Assembly: GCF_900101985.1 (NCBI RefSeq)
Contig: NZ_FNAR01000014.1
Span: forward strand, 1 to 59,219
Direction: 5' to 3'
DNA from: Bhargavaea beijingensis
GTDB lineage: Bacteria > Bacillota > Bacilli > Bacillales_A > Planococcaceae
DNA: 59,219 nucleotides
Positions 1 through 8,698 of this stretch are shown one piece after another (the first letter of the stretch is position 1; each line of letters begins with the position of its first letter). The notes beneath the pieces are model-generated. The model saw nothing but the letters and a program-made list of their open reading frames with translations. It searched no databases and was not told the DNA's origin. A program made the position numbers and the translations under genes.

Positions 1-58
1 GTCTGTTCATTCGATTATATAAACAGGTACGGTTTGCCTCAATAAGCCATATGGCGGA

Positions 59-285
59 TTGAAGCGGAGGGCCCGAGACACCTGCGGGAAAAGCGTTAGC
101 CGAAGACCCCGCAGATGTTGCGCAACGCTTTGCGATGCGCACAGACGCCAGTCTACGTACTGGCGCCGGCTAAGGCAACGCCCGCGGACTAGCGGACGCC
201 GTCACGAAGAACGGCGTCTGTGGCCAAAAGCGACAGCGTTGGCCAACAAGGGCCCGCATCGGAAATCCGGAGGATTTTATGGAAA
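59..285. repeat. Large structured intergenic repeat element
   Basis: This is a GC-rich noncoding block full of nested inverted repeats. CTGCGGG (82-88) pairs with CCCGCAG (108-114). TTAGCCG (96-102) pairs with CGGCTAA (167-173). CCAGT/ACTGG form a hairpin at about 148-163. GACGCCGT (195-202) pairs with ACGGCGTC (211-218), and TGGCCAA (221-227) pairs with TTGGCCA (239-245). From memory, the pattern CTGCGGG...CCCGCAG...GCCCGCGGA is typical of a dispersed intergenic repeat found in many Bacillales genomes. The open frame across it is Arg/Cys-rich and has no ribosome binding site, so I do not call it a gene. Whether it acts as DNA or RNA is unknown. Confidence 0.6.
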
Positions 286-291
286 AGAAAA

Positions 292-338
292 AAACTGCAG
301 ACAAAGGAGTAATATACTCACTTTGTCTACAGTCTGAG
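292..338. repeat. Small palindromic element with IS1182-like end
   Basis: The left arm ACTGCAGACAAAGGAGT (294-310) and the right arm ACTCACTTTGTCTACAGTCT (316-335) form an imperfect inverted repeat with only a few bases between them. The 17-mer at 322-338 is identical to the reverse complement of 58881-58897, at the end of the insertion sequence at the right edge of the window. The element looks like two abutted insertion-sequence ends with no transposase between them. It touches the hairpin at 336-360. Confidence 0.6.
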
Positions 339-360
339 ACGATGTGATTAGCATCGTCTC
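336..360. terminator. Hairpin downstream of the small membrane protein gene
   Basis: GAGACGATG (336-344) pairs with CATCGTCTC (352-360) around a 7-base loop. On the plus strand it is followed by TTTCCTTT. On the minus strand, the direction of the neighbouring gene, the expected U-tract is missing and the palindromic element starts directly at the stem. It is probably the terminator of the 367-600 gene, altered by insertion of the element. Confidence 0.5.
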
Positions 361-366
361 TTTCCT

Positions 367-600
367 TTATTTACGACTCCACTTAGAAAGCCAAACAAGG
401 GGAATAATAACCACAAAAGGTAAACCAATACCTATAAAAGTAAAAGGTATAAGGTATGAACTCAGATCGAAGATCCCTAAAAAGCCGTTAATATCACTTT
501 CTACTCCAAATAGATACGCATCCGAGACGATATTAGCCAAAAATATCATAACGAATCCAGCTATAGTTAAAGAAAGCCCAAAATTAAAAGCTCGATACAA
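367..600 (-). CDS. Small two-helix membrane protein, unknown function
   Basis: A predicted protein of 77 residues with two hydrophobic segments (about 7-27 and 47-70), joined by an acidic stretch and ending in a basic tail (WLSKWSRK). It starts at a TTG at 600, preceded by a very strong ribosome binding site (AGAGGGGGG) about nine bases upstream, which is the main reason to accept it. The gene and its upstream flank (to about 780) are far more AT-rich than the rest of the window, which suggests acquired DNA. I do not recognise the family. The hairpin at 336-360 lies just downstream. It could be a small inner-membrane protein of any role. Confidence 0.55.
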   Translation of the reverse strand: MYRAFNFGLSLTIAGFVMIFLANIVSDAYLFGVESDINGFLGIFDLSSYLIPFTFIGIGLPFVVIIPLVWLSKWSRK

Positions 601-1068
601 TATAATCCCCCCTCTTTGAAAGTAATTTTATCTACTATATAGATTAGAAACTCCTAGAATGCTAGAGCAATTTCTCGCTCAACTAGATTATTCTTGCTGA
701 CCAAGTAGGTTAAAAACACTCATCCGCCTCTATATTTCTACTATATCACAAACCTTTAACATTCTATATTTTTACCACAATCACCATATCCTTCTATAAC
801 GATCTCTTCCCGACGCGTTATTAGCTCGTTAGAACGGAGCAAGGTCTTGTGACGGCGCCCATAGTAGTGTGCTAAGTCTGTTGCTTCGATTGATGGACAT
901 GCCATTGTTGACTTGATGGAACAGTCCGCAAACGCCCTAAATCTATAAATTTGGGGAGGTTTTGGGGGAGTCCTTTCCTCAAATGTTCGCCAAACCCCTT
1001 CTACCAATAGGTTCCCGGGACCCCTCCGCAATATGGTATAATATGACGAGATTTTAAGGGGGGATCCT
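601..1068. other. Intergenic region, no confident gene; promoter of the PBP gene
   Basis: AT-rich to about 780, then closer to the local average. An open frame on the minus strand (756-1031) has no clear ribosome binding site and an unnatural composition, so I do not call it. Just before the PBP gene lies an extended -10 element, TGGTATAAT (1034-1042), with only a weak -35. A strong Shine-Dalgarno (AAGGGGGG, about 1057-1064) precedes the GTG start at 1069. Confidence 0.5.
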
Positions 1069-4056
1069 GTGGAGAGAAAAAATCCATTTAACTATATAGA
1101 AGAGAAAGTAGCGGAGTTCCAGAAATCTCAATGGGGCAGACGGCTCAGGATCGGATCAGGCGTCGCCTGGAACCTTCTCCTCCTCTTCGCAGTCACGGGC
1201 GTCCTGCTCGGGATTTTCGCCGGTTCGGCAGGGGCGGGTTATTTCGCCTCACTCGTGAATAAAGAACCGCTTCGCACAAAGGAAGAAATGAGGCAGACCG
1301 TCCTGACCTATGAGGAGACGTCCGAACTGTATTTTGCCGACGGGGTTTACCTCGGCAAAGTCAATGCCGACATCGAGCGCAGAGAGACCAAGCTTGATGA
1401 CGTCTCCCCTCATCTCATCAATGCGGTGCTCGCGACAGAGGACGAGTACTTTGATGAACATGGCGGAATTGTCCCGAAAGCGATTCTCCGGGGACTGTTC
1501 CAGGACGTGACAAACGCCGACTCCCAGACCGGGGGCTCGACACTGACACAGCAGCTGATCAAAAACCAGATTCTCACGAATGAGGTTTCCTACGAACGGA
1601 AAGCCAAGGAGATCCTGCTGGCGATGCGTCTTGAAAAGTTCATGAAAAAGGAAGAGATCCTGGAAGCATACCTGAACATCATTCCGTACGGACGGAATGC
1701 ATCCGGCCAGAACATCGCCGGTGTCGCAACCGCAGCGGAGGGATTGTTCGGTGTCACCCCAAAGGAACTCAACCTCCCGCAGGCGGCTTATATCGCGGGA
1801 CTTCCTCAGGCACCGTTCCTATACACCCCGTTTTATTCGGGACAGCGGGGAATGAAGACGCCGGAAGAACTGGAACCGGGCATCGAGCGGATGAAAACCG
1901 TTTTATATCGGATGAAGGAAACCGGCTATATCTCAAAGGATGAGTATGAGCAGGCTGTTGTCTACAACATCACAAAAGACTTTAAAAAGCCTGAGAAGCG
2001 CGCGACGGAACGATATCCGTTCCTGACGCCTGAAATCCAGCTAAATGCCGTGGAGATTCTTGCAAGAATCCTCGCGGAAAAAGACGGAATCGACCCGGCA
2101 AGGCTTGACGAAGAATCCGAGCTTCTTTCCAAGTATAAGCAACTGGCCAGCCGGGACTTGGAAACAGGCGGATACCGGATCCACTCGACAATCCAAAAAG
2201 ATCTGTATGACCGCTTCCAGGAAATAAAAAACAATTTCGAGTATTACGGGCCGACACTGACCGAGACAGAGGTCGACAGCGAGACGGGCGAACCGGTCGA
2301 GAAGTTGAATCCTGTCGAAGTCGGCTCCGTGGCGGTGGAAAACGGATCCGGCCGCATCCTTGCTTTCGTTGGCGGACGTGACCATCAGATTGAACAGACC
2401 AACCACGCCACCAATGCTTTCCGGCAGGTCGGATCATCCGTCAAGCCGCTTCTCGTGTACGGTCCCGCGATTGAATTCGGATTTATCGGGGCCGGCAGCC
2501 CGGTCGTGGATGTCTGGGCCAATATCGGCGGCTGGAAACCGAAAAACTTTGTCGCTTCCCGCCAGTACGGGATTGTCCCTGCACGCGAAGCGCTGGCCAA
2601 GTCGTATAACCTGGCTGCCGTCCGGACGCTCGGCAAGATTGCAGACAAAGACCCGACACAGTTTCTCGACAAGATGGGTTACGATCGCATCCAAGATTTC
2701 CAGCGGAACGTCCCTTCCGCCGCACTGGGAGTTTACTCGGCATCTGTCCAGCAGAATGTAGGCGGGTTCTCCACCCTCGCCAATGGCGGTAAGTATGTAG
2801 AGCCTTATATGATTGAGCGGATTGAGGACAGCGAAGGAAACCTTGTCTACGAACACAAAGCCGAGCCGGTCGAGGTGTTCAGTCCGCAGACCGCTTATAT
2901 CGTGACAGATATGCTCAGGGATACCACCACATCCGGCACGGCTACCGTCATGAGGCAAGATCTGAACTTCCGTCCCGATATCGCTGCCAAGAGTGGTACG
3001 ACCAACGATTTCAAAGACGTCTGGATGATGGGCTACAATCCGAACGTCACACTCGGTGTCTGGCTCGGCTATGACAATCAGCAAAAGTATAGCCTCAGCA
3101 GAATGACATCACGCGACCTGCAGCCGAGCACACGGGTAAACAAGCTGTTCGCGCGTCTCATGAACGGAATGAATGAGGTGTCACCGGACATCGTGGCGGC
3201 CGGAGAACGGTTCCAGCAACCGGAAGGGGTCGTCACCCGCTCGTTCTGCGGCATCTCAGGGCTTGCCCCATCAAAGGCCTGTCAGGCTGCCGGCCTGGTA
3301 AGAGCCGATTTGTTCAACGCGCACACATTCGTTCCGAACAAACCGGACGATAGCTTCGGCGGAACATCTGGAGGAGCATACGTCGTTGCTGGCGGCACGC
3401 GCTATCAGGCACTGCCTTCAACGCCTAAGGAATTTGTCCGTAGCGGCGCTGCAGGCATCAGCAAGAGCTTTGTGGACCGCATGCTCGCCCCTTACGGCGG
3501 CGATCCGGCCGGGCTCTTCCCGAGCGGTTCCAGGTTCGGAAGCAATATTGTTTCTTCCCGAAGCTACAGCGGGATCGCCGGCGCACCGGTCGCACCGGGC
3601 GCTGCTCACTCAGGAAACAACATCACCTGGAGCAATTCCCCATCCGCAGATGTGGTCGGCTACTATGTATATAAGGACGGCTCCAAAATCGCATCCGTGG
3701 CTTACGGCGGCTCCTACAGTGTCAGCGCATCCGCTCCGGGCGCCTATAGCGTCCGTGCCGTCGATATCACCGGAGAACTGTCCGGCCCGTCAAATGTCAT
3801 CAAGATCGATGCTCCTGAACCTAAGGAAGAACCAAAAGACAAAAAGCCTCAGGAAAACAAACCTTCAGGTTCCGGAGACGATAAGAAACCTGCTGATAAA
3901 AAAGAAGAGAACAAGCCGGAAAAAGACAAAACGGATAAAAATCAGGACGGTAACAAAGATGACAGCAAGGATGATGGCAATAACGGAAATGACAAAAATA
4001 ATGGCGAGGGCAATGGAAATAACGATAACGGCGAGGACAGCGGCGACGGCGCCTGA
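1069..4056 (+). CDS. Class A penicillin-binding protein (transglycosylase/transpeptidase)
   Basis: A bifunctional peptidoglycan synthase of 995 residues that polymerises glycan strands and cross-links peptides outside the membrane. A short cytoplasmic N-terminus precedes one membrane segment (about 32-62). The glycosyltransferase domain (about 100-280) carries the catalytic Glu124 in the ATEDEYFDEHGG motif. The transpeptidase domain has the nucleophile Ser456 in SSVK (456-459), SYN at 512-514 and KSGTT at 641-645, so all three active-site motifs are intact. After it come a fibronectin-III-like domain (about 840-912) and a tail of roughly 80 residues rich in Asp, Glu, Lys and Asn. The gene starts with GTG after a strong ribosome binding site. 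It stands alone and ends at a good terminator. It is PBP1A/PonA-like, but I cannot assign the exact paralogue. Confidence 0.93.
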   Translation: MERKNPFNYIEEKVAEFQKSQWGRRLRIGSGVAWNLLLLFAVTGVLLGIFAGSAGAGYFASLVNKEPLRTKEEMRQTVLTYEETSELYFADGVYLGKVNADIERRETKLDDVSPHLINAVLATEDEYFDEHGGIVPKAILRGLFQDVTNADSQTGGSTLTQQLIKNQILTNEVSYERKAKEILLAMRLEKFMKKEEILEAYLNIIPYGRNASGQNIAGVATAAEGLFGVTPKELNLPQAAYIAGLPQAPFLYTPFYSGQRGMKTPEELEPGIERMKTVLYRMKETGYISKDEYEQAVVYNITKDFKKPEKRATERYPFLTPEIQLNAVEILARILAEKDGIDPARLDEESELLSKYKQLASRDLETGGYRIHSTIQKDLYDRFQEIKNNFEYYGPTLTETEVDSETGEPVEKLNPVEVGSVAVENGSGRILAFVGGRDHQIEQTNHATNAFRQVGSSVKPLLVYGPAIEFGFIGAGSPVVDVWANIGGWKPKNFVASRQYGIVPAREALAKSYNLAAVRTLGKIADKDPTQFLDKMGYDRIQDFQRNVPSAALGVYSASVQQNVGGFSTLANGGKYVEPYMIERIEDSEGNLVYEHKAEPVEVFSPQTAYIVTDMLRDTTTSGTATVMRQDLNFRPDIAAKSGTTNDFKDVWMMGYNPNVTLGVWLGYDNQQKYSLSRMTSRDLQPSTRVNKLFARLMNGMNEVSPDIVAAGERFQQPEGVVTRSFCGISGLAPSKACQAAGLVRADLFNAHTFVPNKPDDSFGGTSGGAYVVAGGTRYQALPSTPKEFVRSGAAGISKSFVDRMLAPYGGDPAGLFPSGSRFGSNIVSSRSYSGIAGAPVAPGAAHSGNNITWSNSPSADVVGYYVYKDGSKIASVAYGGSYSVSASAPGAYSVRAVDITGELSGPSNVIKIDAPEPKEEPKDKKPQENKPSGSGDDKKPADKKEENKPEKDKTDKNQDGNKDDSKDDGNNGNDKNNGEGNGNNDNGEDSGDGA

Positions 4057-4074
4057 CTCCCGCCCCCCCTCACC

Positions 4075-4103
4075 CGGCATCCAAATATGGATGCCGTTTT
4101 TTT
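4075..4103 (+). terminator. Rho-independent terminator of the PBP gene
   Basis: CGGCATCC (4075-4082) pairs with GGATGCCG (4089-4096) around a 6-base loop, followed by seven T. Confidence 0.9.
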
Positions 4104-4128
4104 ATTGATCGCAATTGGCTGAACGCGA

Positions 4129-4171
4129 AAACTGCAGACAAAGGAGCTGTCGCTCGCTTTGCCTGCAGTCT
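4129..4171. repeat. Second copy of the small palindromic element
   Basis: ACTGCAGACAAAGGAGC (4131-4147) faces GCTCGCTTTGCCTGCAGTCT (4152-4171). The arms match the element at 292-338 apart from a few substitutions. It lies about 27 bp beyond the PBP terminator and is not directly attached to a hairpin. The rest of 4104-4264 shows only a weak GGGCG/CGCCC stem near 4211-4226. Confidence 0.6.
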
Positions 4172-4264
4172 GCGCATGATATCTATCAAGGTTTGCATAG
4201 AGTTTCATCCGGGCGAGTTAACGCCCAATCTGAAACACCAGGCTTGCCTGCCTGATTGGTTCCA

Positions 4265-5992
4265 TCAGTCTTCCATTGTCGACAGGTCGCCTGTCGGGAG
4301 GTCAAGTTCCCAAGCTTTCAGGACCCGGCGCATGATCTTGCCGCTTCGGGTCTTCGGCAATTTGTCTTTGAATTCGATTTCCCGCGGAGCCGCATGGGCA
4401 GCAAGACCCTTCTTGACGAACTGCCGGATGTCTTCCTTGAGCTCATCCGTCGGTTCGTAGCCATCATAAAGGGCGACAAATGCTTTGATGATTTCGCCGC
4501 GAACCGGATCCGGCTTGCCGATAACACCGGCTTCCACAATTGCAGGATGCTCGATCAGTTTGCTTTCGACTTCAAACGGACCGACCCGTTCTCCCGATGT
4601 CATGATGACATCGTCTACACGCCCCTGGAACCAGAAATAGCCGTCTTCATCCATATAGGCCGAATCGCCGGATACATACCACTCGTCGTTCAAGAAGTAT
4701 GAATCATATTTTTCCGGATTGTTCCATATTTTCCTCATCATCGCCGGCCATCCTTTTTTCAATGCGAGGTTCCCCATCGAGTTAGGTGGCAGGACGTTGC
4801 CCTGGTCGTCGACAATAGCCGCTTCAATGCCCGGGACCGGCTTGCCCATCGAGCCCGGCTTGATCGGCATCGAACCGAAGTTGACAATCATCTGGGCGCC
4901 TGTTTCCGTCATCCACCAGGTGTCGTGGATGCGCTTGTCGAATACCTCAAGTCCCCATTTCACGACTTCAGGGTTCAGCGGCTCCCCAACCGATAGGACA
5001 TGGCGGAGGGATGAGAGATCGAATTCCTTGATCAGTTCGTTTCCGGCACCCATTAACATGCGGAATGCGGTAGGCGCGGAATACCAGACCGTGACACCAT
5101 AGTCTTCGATCGCCTGATACCAGTCCTCCGTCTTGAACCGGCCTCCGACGATGAGCGATGTCGCACCGGCTAGCATCGGCCCGAACACACCATATGCAGT
5201 TCCTGTCACCCAACCCGGGTCGGCTGTACACCAATACACATCCGTTTCTTTCAGATCCAGCACCCATTTGGCGGTCTGGAGCTGCTGAACCATCGCGTAC
5301 TGAACATGGAGAACGCCTTTCGGGCGGCCGGTCGATCCGGATGTATAATGGAGAACCGTCCCGTCTTCCTTGCCGAGCCATACCGGCTCGAAATGCGCGG
5401 ATGCTTTCTTCAATTGCTTATTGAAATCCACAATCTTGTCCGTTTCTTCGATGTTTTCTCCGACCAGGAAGACTTTCTCGAGTTTTGGAAGCCGGTCTAC
5501 CGGGACTCGCCCCAGAAGATCGGGAGTCGTGATGATCGCCTTTGCCTCCGAATCATCAAGACGGTCAAATACAGCCCCTTCCATGAACGCCTCAAACAGC
5601 GGACCGACAATTGTCCCAAGCTTGAGCCCGCCGAGAAGGGCAAAGTACAGCTCCGGAGAGCGCGGCATGAAGATGAACACCCGGTCCCCTTTAGCGAGCG
5701 TTGAATGCATTTTCAGAACGTTCGCGGCTTTATTCGTCATACGTTTCATCTGATCATACGTATATGCTTCTTTCCGATTCTGGTCTTTATAGTAAAGGGC
5801 CACTTTATTTTTCCGGAATGAATCTGCATGGCGATCCACGGCCTCATAGGCAATATTCACTTTTCCGGTCTGGTACCAGCTGAATTCCTTTTCCGCATCT
5901 TCCCACTTGAAATTTGCGGCGGTCTTTTCATAATCCGCCAGATTGAATCCCCCACCGCTGACAGGAATGATGTTTTTCTCCATCGTTGCCAT
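4265..5992 (-). CDS. acsA: Acetyl-CoA synthetase AcsA
   Basis: Converts acetate, ATP and CoA to acetyl-CoA through acetyl-AMP in the cytoplasm. The protein of 575 residues matches the usual AcsA length (about 572). It has the AMP-binding P-loop-like motif YTSGSTGRPKG, the WWMTETG motif, the hinge region VDDVIMTSGERVGPFEVES, and the C-terminal PKTRSGKIMRR, whose Lys is the residue controlled by reversible acetylation (AcuA/AcuC, encoded at 10159-12616). I chose the ATG at 5992 because AAAGGGTGAT lies just upstream; an in-frame ATG at 6010 has no such site. In B. subtilis acsA is directly divergent from acuABC; here a four-gene operon lies between them. Confidence 0.95.
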   Translation of the reverse strand: MATMEKNIIPVSGGGFNLADYEKTAANFKWEDAEKEFSWYQTGKVNIAYEAVDRHADSFRKNKVALYYKDQNRKEAYTYDQMKRMTNKAANVLKMHSTLAKGDRVFIFMPRSPELYFALLGGLKLGTIVGPLFEAFMEGAVFDRLDDSEAKAIITTPDLLGRVPVDRLPKLEKVFLVGENIEETDKIVDFNKQLKKASAHFEPVWLGKEDGTVLHYTSGSTGRPKGVLHVQYAMVQQLQTAKWVLDLKETDVYWCTADPGWVTGTAYGVFGPMLAGATSLIVGGRFKTEDWYQAIEDYGVTVWYSAPTAFRMLMGAGNELIKEFDLSSLRHVLSVGEPLNPEVVKWGLEVFDKRIHDTWWMTETGAQMIVNFGSMPIKPGSMGKPVPGIEAAIVDDQGNVLPPNSMGNLALKKGWPAMMRKIWNNPEKYDSYFLNDEWYVSGDSAYMDEDGYFWFQGRVDDVIMTSGERVGPFEVESKLIEHPAIVEAGVIGKPDPVRGEIIKAFVALYDGYEPTDELKEDIRQFVKKGLAAHAAPREIEFKDKLPKTRSGKIMRRVLKAWELDLPTGDLSTMED

Positions 5993-6005
5993 ATGATCAC
6001 CCTTT

Positions 6006-6020
6006 CGCAATACGTTTACA
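6006..6020 (-). promoter_or_regulatory. Possible cre (CcpA site) in the acsA leader
   Basis: On the minus strand TGTAAACGTATTGCG matches the left half of the cre consensus (TGWAARCGYTWNCW) exactly but the right half poorly. It sits between a plausible promoter and the acsA ribosome binding site. acsA is CcpA-controlled in B. subtilis, which makes the call plausible but not secure. Confidence 0.4.
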
Positions 6021-6147
6021 CTATCATTCTACACGAAATAGGTTATGATGTGGCAATATTTTAACTTTTTAGTCCGGAATAAGCCTTTAGTTCTTCCATC
6101 TGAGGTGCAGAAAACCTGGCGCCTCTTTGCGCCGACAGACCTTCCCG

Positions 6148-7203
6148 TTACGCTCTGATCTCTTTGGAGGCATGGAGGATCAGATTTTCAACGAAATTTC
6201 CGAAATGGGCAAAGCGCGGGTCTTTGGTCTGTCCGTTTCTGAAACGGTAGTAGATTTGCTGGCAGATGACCGCGAGTTTAAAATAGGCGAATGTCAGATA
6301 ATAATCGATATTGCTGATGTCCCTGCCGCTCTTTTCCGCATAGGCCCGGATAAACTCCTCTCTCGTATAAAATCCTTCCATTACGGTGACCGGAGGCTTT
6401 CCGAGACCTTTCCTCAGAAGTTCGGGATCATCCGCTTGTATCCAGTAACTCATGGCTGCTGCCACATCTGCAAGCGGGTCGCCGACAGTCGCCATCTCCC
6501 AATCAAACAGGCCGGTCATCTCCGAAAAGTCCTCTGAGAACATCGCATTATTCAGCTTATAATCATAGTGGATCACGGCAGGCGTGCCGGATTCAGGTAT
6601 GTTTGACGACAAGTAGTCGATGAGCAGACCAACTCCGGCCACATCGCCGGTCTTTGCCCGATTGTATCGACCGATCCAGCCTTCCACCTGGCGGTTGATA
6701 AAGCCGTCCGGCTGTGCCATACCGGCAAGCGCAGTTTTCCGGTAATCGATGTGATGAAGCTCTGCAAGCCGATCGACCATCAGCTGTGAGATTTTCTTTC
6801 CGAGCCCAGGCGTATAGTTGATGCCGTCCGGAAAATCGGTATCCAGCACAATGCCATTTCTGCGCTCCATGATAAAAAATGGACTGCCGATGACCGTTTC
6901 GTTCTCTGTGAAAATGTAAGGTTTTGGGGCAGGGATAAAAACCGTGTTGATCGCTTTGAGCACTTGATATTCTCTTTTCATGTCATGAGCTTTGGGCGCG
7001 ACCGGTCCCAGTGGCGGACGCCTGAGAACAGCTTCCCAATCGCCAATCCGGAGCAGATACGTCAAATTGGAGTGACCGGCGCTGAATTGGCGGACATCGG
7101 GCTCTCCTTCAGGGGCTTCCGGCAGTCTTTCACGGATAAATGATGTCAGCTGGTCCACATCAAGTCCTTCTCCCTGTCTTACCGCAATCGTCTCACTCGT
7201 CAT
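6148..7203 (-). CDS. Phosphotransferase family protein (ACAD10/11 N-domain type)
   Basis: A protein of 351 residues with an aminoglycoside-phosphotransferase/choline-kinase fold. It has the catalytic loop HYDYKLNNAMF (HxDxxxxN) and the metal-binding LFDWEMATVGDP. Relatives occur next to acyl-CoA dehydrogenases in bacteria and are fused to them in eukaryotic ACAD10/ACAD11, where the kinase part phosphorylates 4-hydroxyacyl-CoA so that it can be dehydrated. It is the last gene of the operon 9924-6148. The ATG at 7203 is preceded by AAAGGAGGAACG; an upstream ATG at 7278 would overlap the tetR gene and lacks such a site. The true substrate is inferred from family and context only. Confidence 0.85.
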   Translation of the reverse strand: MTSETIAVRQGEGLDVDQLTSFIRERLPEAPEGEPDVRQFSAGHSNLTYLLRIGDWEAVLRRPPLGPVAPKAHDMKREYQVLKAINTVFIPAPKPYIFTENETVIGSPFFIMERRNGIVLDTDFPDGINYTPGLGKKISQLMVDRLAELHHIDYRKTALAGMAQPDGFINRQVEGWIGRYNRAKTGDVAGVGLLIDYLSSNIPESGTPAVIHYDYKLNNAMFSEDFSEMTGLFDWEMATVGDPLADVAAAMSYWIQADDPELLRKGLGKPPVTVMEGFYTREEFIRAYAEKSGRDISNIDYYLTFAYFKLAVICQQIYYRFRNGQTKDPRFAHFGNFVENLILHASKEIRA

Positions 7204-7255
7204 TCTTCGTTCCTCCTTTGCATCCTGTCCGGCCGATAGGCAGACAGCAAAGCGA

Positions 7256-7840
7256 TCAATGATTTTCGGGCGTTCCATTTTCTTTTACGATGCCACCCAG
7301 GACAAGACTGGTGTAAATTGCCGCCAATTCAGAAGGTTCAACCTCTCCATCCGGCTGGAACCAGTTATAGCTGTAGTTCGCCATTCCGAGAACGGCGAAC
7401 GCGACCATGTCCGAACGCAGATTGGGTTTAAACTCACCGGCCGCAATTCCGCTCCGGATGATTGACTCGATATTAAGGCGGTAACGGTCCCGCTCCTTTT
7501 TGATGATCCGAATATTCTCTTCTGCAAGATGGCGGATCTCCCTAAAAAAGACTCGGCCTCTCGGTCCGTTTTTCCTGATGTCACCGATCAGCATTTCAAT
7601 CACGGCATGGAGTTTCTCTTTGTTTGAAGTGCTATCATTCACTATCGCTTCCTGGCGCTTCAGGAGATCTATGATATATTCCAGATGGATTTCCTTCAAG
7701 AGCTGTTCCTTGCTCTTGAAATAATAATAAAAAGTCCCCTTTGTCGCGCCGATTGAGTCGGCGATGTCCTGGATCGTAGTCGTACTGAAACCTTTTTGTT
7801 CAAAAAGGGAAATACTCGCTTCCGTTATTTTTTCTTTCAT
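7256..7840 (-). CDS. TetR/AcrR family transcriptional regulator
   Basis: A 194-residue repressor-type protein. The N-terminal helix-turn-helix (about 24-45, TIQDIADSIGATKGTFYYYF) is a textbook TetR domain. The C-terminal ligand domain resembles regulators of fatty-acid and acyl-CoA degradation. The gene lies inside the acyl-CoA operon, 52 bp before the phosphotransferase gene and 87 bp after the SDR gene. It probably binds the palindrome at 9949-9964 and releases it on binding an acyl-CoA. The effector is inferred, not visible. Confidence 0.88.
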   Translation of the reverse strand: MKEKITEASISLFEQKGFSTTTIQDIADSIGATKGTFYYYFKSKEQLLKEIHLEYIIDLLKRQEAIVNDSTSNKEKLHAVIEMLIGDIRKNGPRGRVFFREIRHLAEENIRIIKKERDRYRLNIESIIRSGIAAGEFKPNLRSDMVAFAVLGMANYSYNWFQPDGEVEPSELAAIYTSLVLGGIVKENGTPENH

Positions 7841-7927
7841 TTCTCATTCTCCGTCCATTTCTCTTTTGCGGGGATTTACAGCACTATAAGACCGGACTTC
7901 CGGATCCGGCGCCAAATGTTGGCTGGA

Positions 7928-8698
7928 TCAGAGAGCGTGCATCCCGCCGTCCACAGTCAGGATATCGCCGGTAATATAATCCGATGCCGGAGCGGCAAGA
8001 AACAGGGCCGCCCCTTTCAAGTCCGAGTTGTTCCCGAGCCTTCCGAGAGGGGTGCTCTCCATGATGAAATCTTTGCCTCTTTCGATGAGAACTTTTGACA
8101 TCTTGGTCGGGAAAAATCCGGGTGCGATCGCATTGACATTGATTCCATGGCGCCCCCATTTAACAGCCAGATCCTTTGTAAATGTCATGACCGCCCCTTT
8201 GCTCGTATTGTAGCCGATTGTCTGCATGAACGGATGTGTCCCTCCGAAACCCGCGATTGAGGAAATGTTGATGATTTTTCCGCCCTTTTGCGAAATCATC
8301 ACTTTTCCTGTTTCTCGGCTCATCAGGAAAGTGCCGGTTACATTGACATTGAGCACTTTTTCCCAAGCTTCGATCGGCATTTCCTCGGCCGGTGCTGCCC
8401 AGCTTGCTCCGCTGTTGTTTACAAGAATATCAATTCGTCCGAAACGTTCCCTTGTACCGTCCACAACTTCTTTGACCTGCACCGGGTCCGTCACATCGCA
8501 CTTATACGCAAGAGACTCGACTCCCAGTGTCTTTAGTTTAGTACTCATTTCCTCACAGGACTCCAGGCTCCTCGAGCACACGACTACATTTGCGCCTGCC
8601 TCCGCATATGACTCCGCTATCTGGGCGCCAAGCCCCCGCCCCCCGCCGGTCACGATTGCTGTTTTGCCGTCCAGTCTGAAAAGATCCAGTACGCTCAT
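7928..8698 (-). CDS. Short-chain dehydrogenase/reductase (SDR)
   Basis: A classical SDR of 256 residues. It has the NAD(P)-binding TGGGRGLG (about 17-24), NNSG, and the catalytic YNTSK (YxxxK), followed by a C-terminal IAPGFFPT segment and VDGGMHAL at the end. It is likely to oxidise a hydroxyacyl intermediate (3-hydroxyacyl-CoA dehydrogenase-like) in the pathway started by the upstream acyl-CoA dehydrogenase. Its ATG overlaps the dehydrogenase stop as ATGA (8695-8698), so the two are translationally coupled. The SDR family is broad, so the substrate remains open. Confidence 0.87.
   Translation of the reverse strand: MSVLDLFRLDGKTAIVTGGGRGLGAQIAESYAEAGANVVVCSRSLESCEEMSTKLKTLGVESLAYKCDVTDPVQVKEVVDGTRERFGRIDILVNNSGASWAAPAEEMPIEAWEKVLNVNVTGTFLMSRETGKVMISQKGGKIINISSIAGFGGTHPFMQTIGYNTSKGAVMTFTKDLAVKWGRHGINVNAIAPGFFPTKMSKVLIERGKDFIMESTPLGRLGNNSDLKGAALFLAAPASDYITGDILTVDGGMHAL

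Noticed and set aside
59-337. Open frame of 92 codons on the plus strand over the structured repeat
   Set aside because: Extremely Arg/Cys-rich, no ribosome binding site, and the DNA is explained by nested inverted repeats.
756-1031. Open frame of 91 codons on the minus strand before the PBP gene
   Set aside because: No ribosome binding site and no protein-like pattern; it overlaps the PBP promoter.
3386-4108. Long plus-strand frame over the PBP 3' end
   Set aside because: It lies in another frame of a gene with intact motifs; the composition (Thr/Arg/Ile/Met runs) mirrors the repetitive tail.
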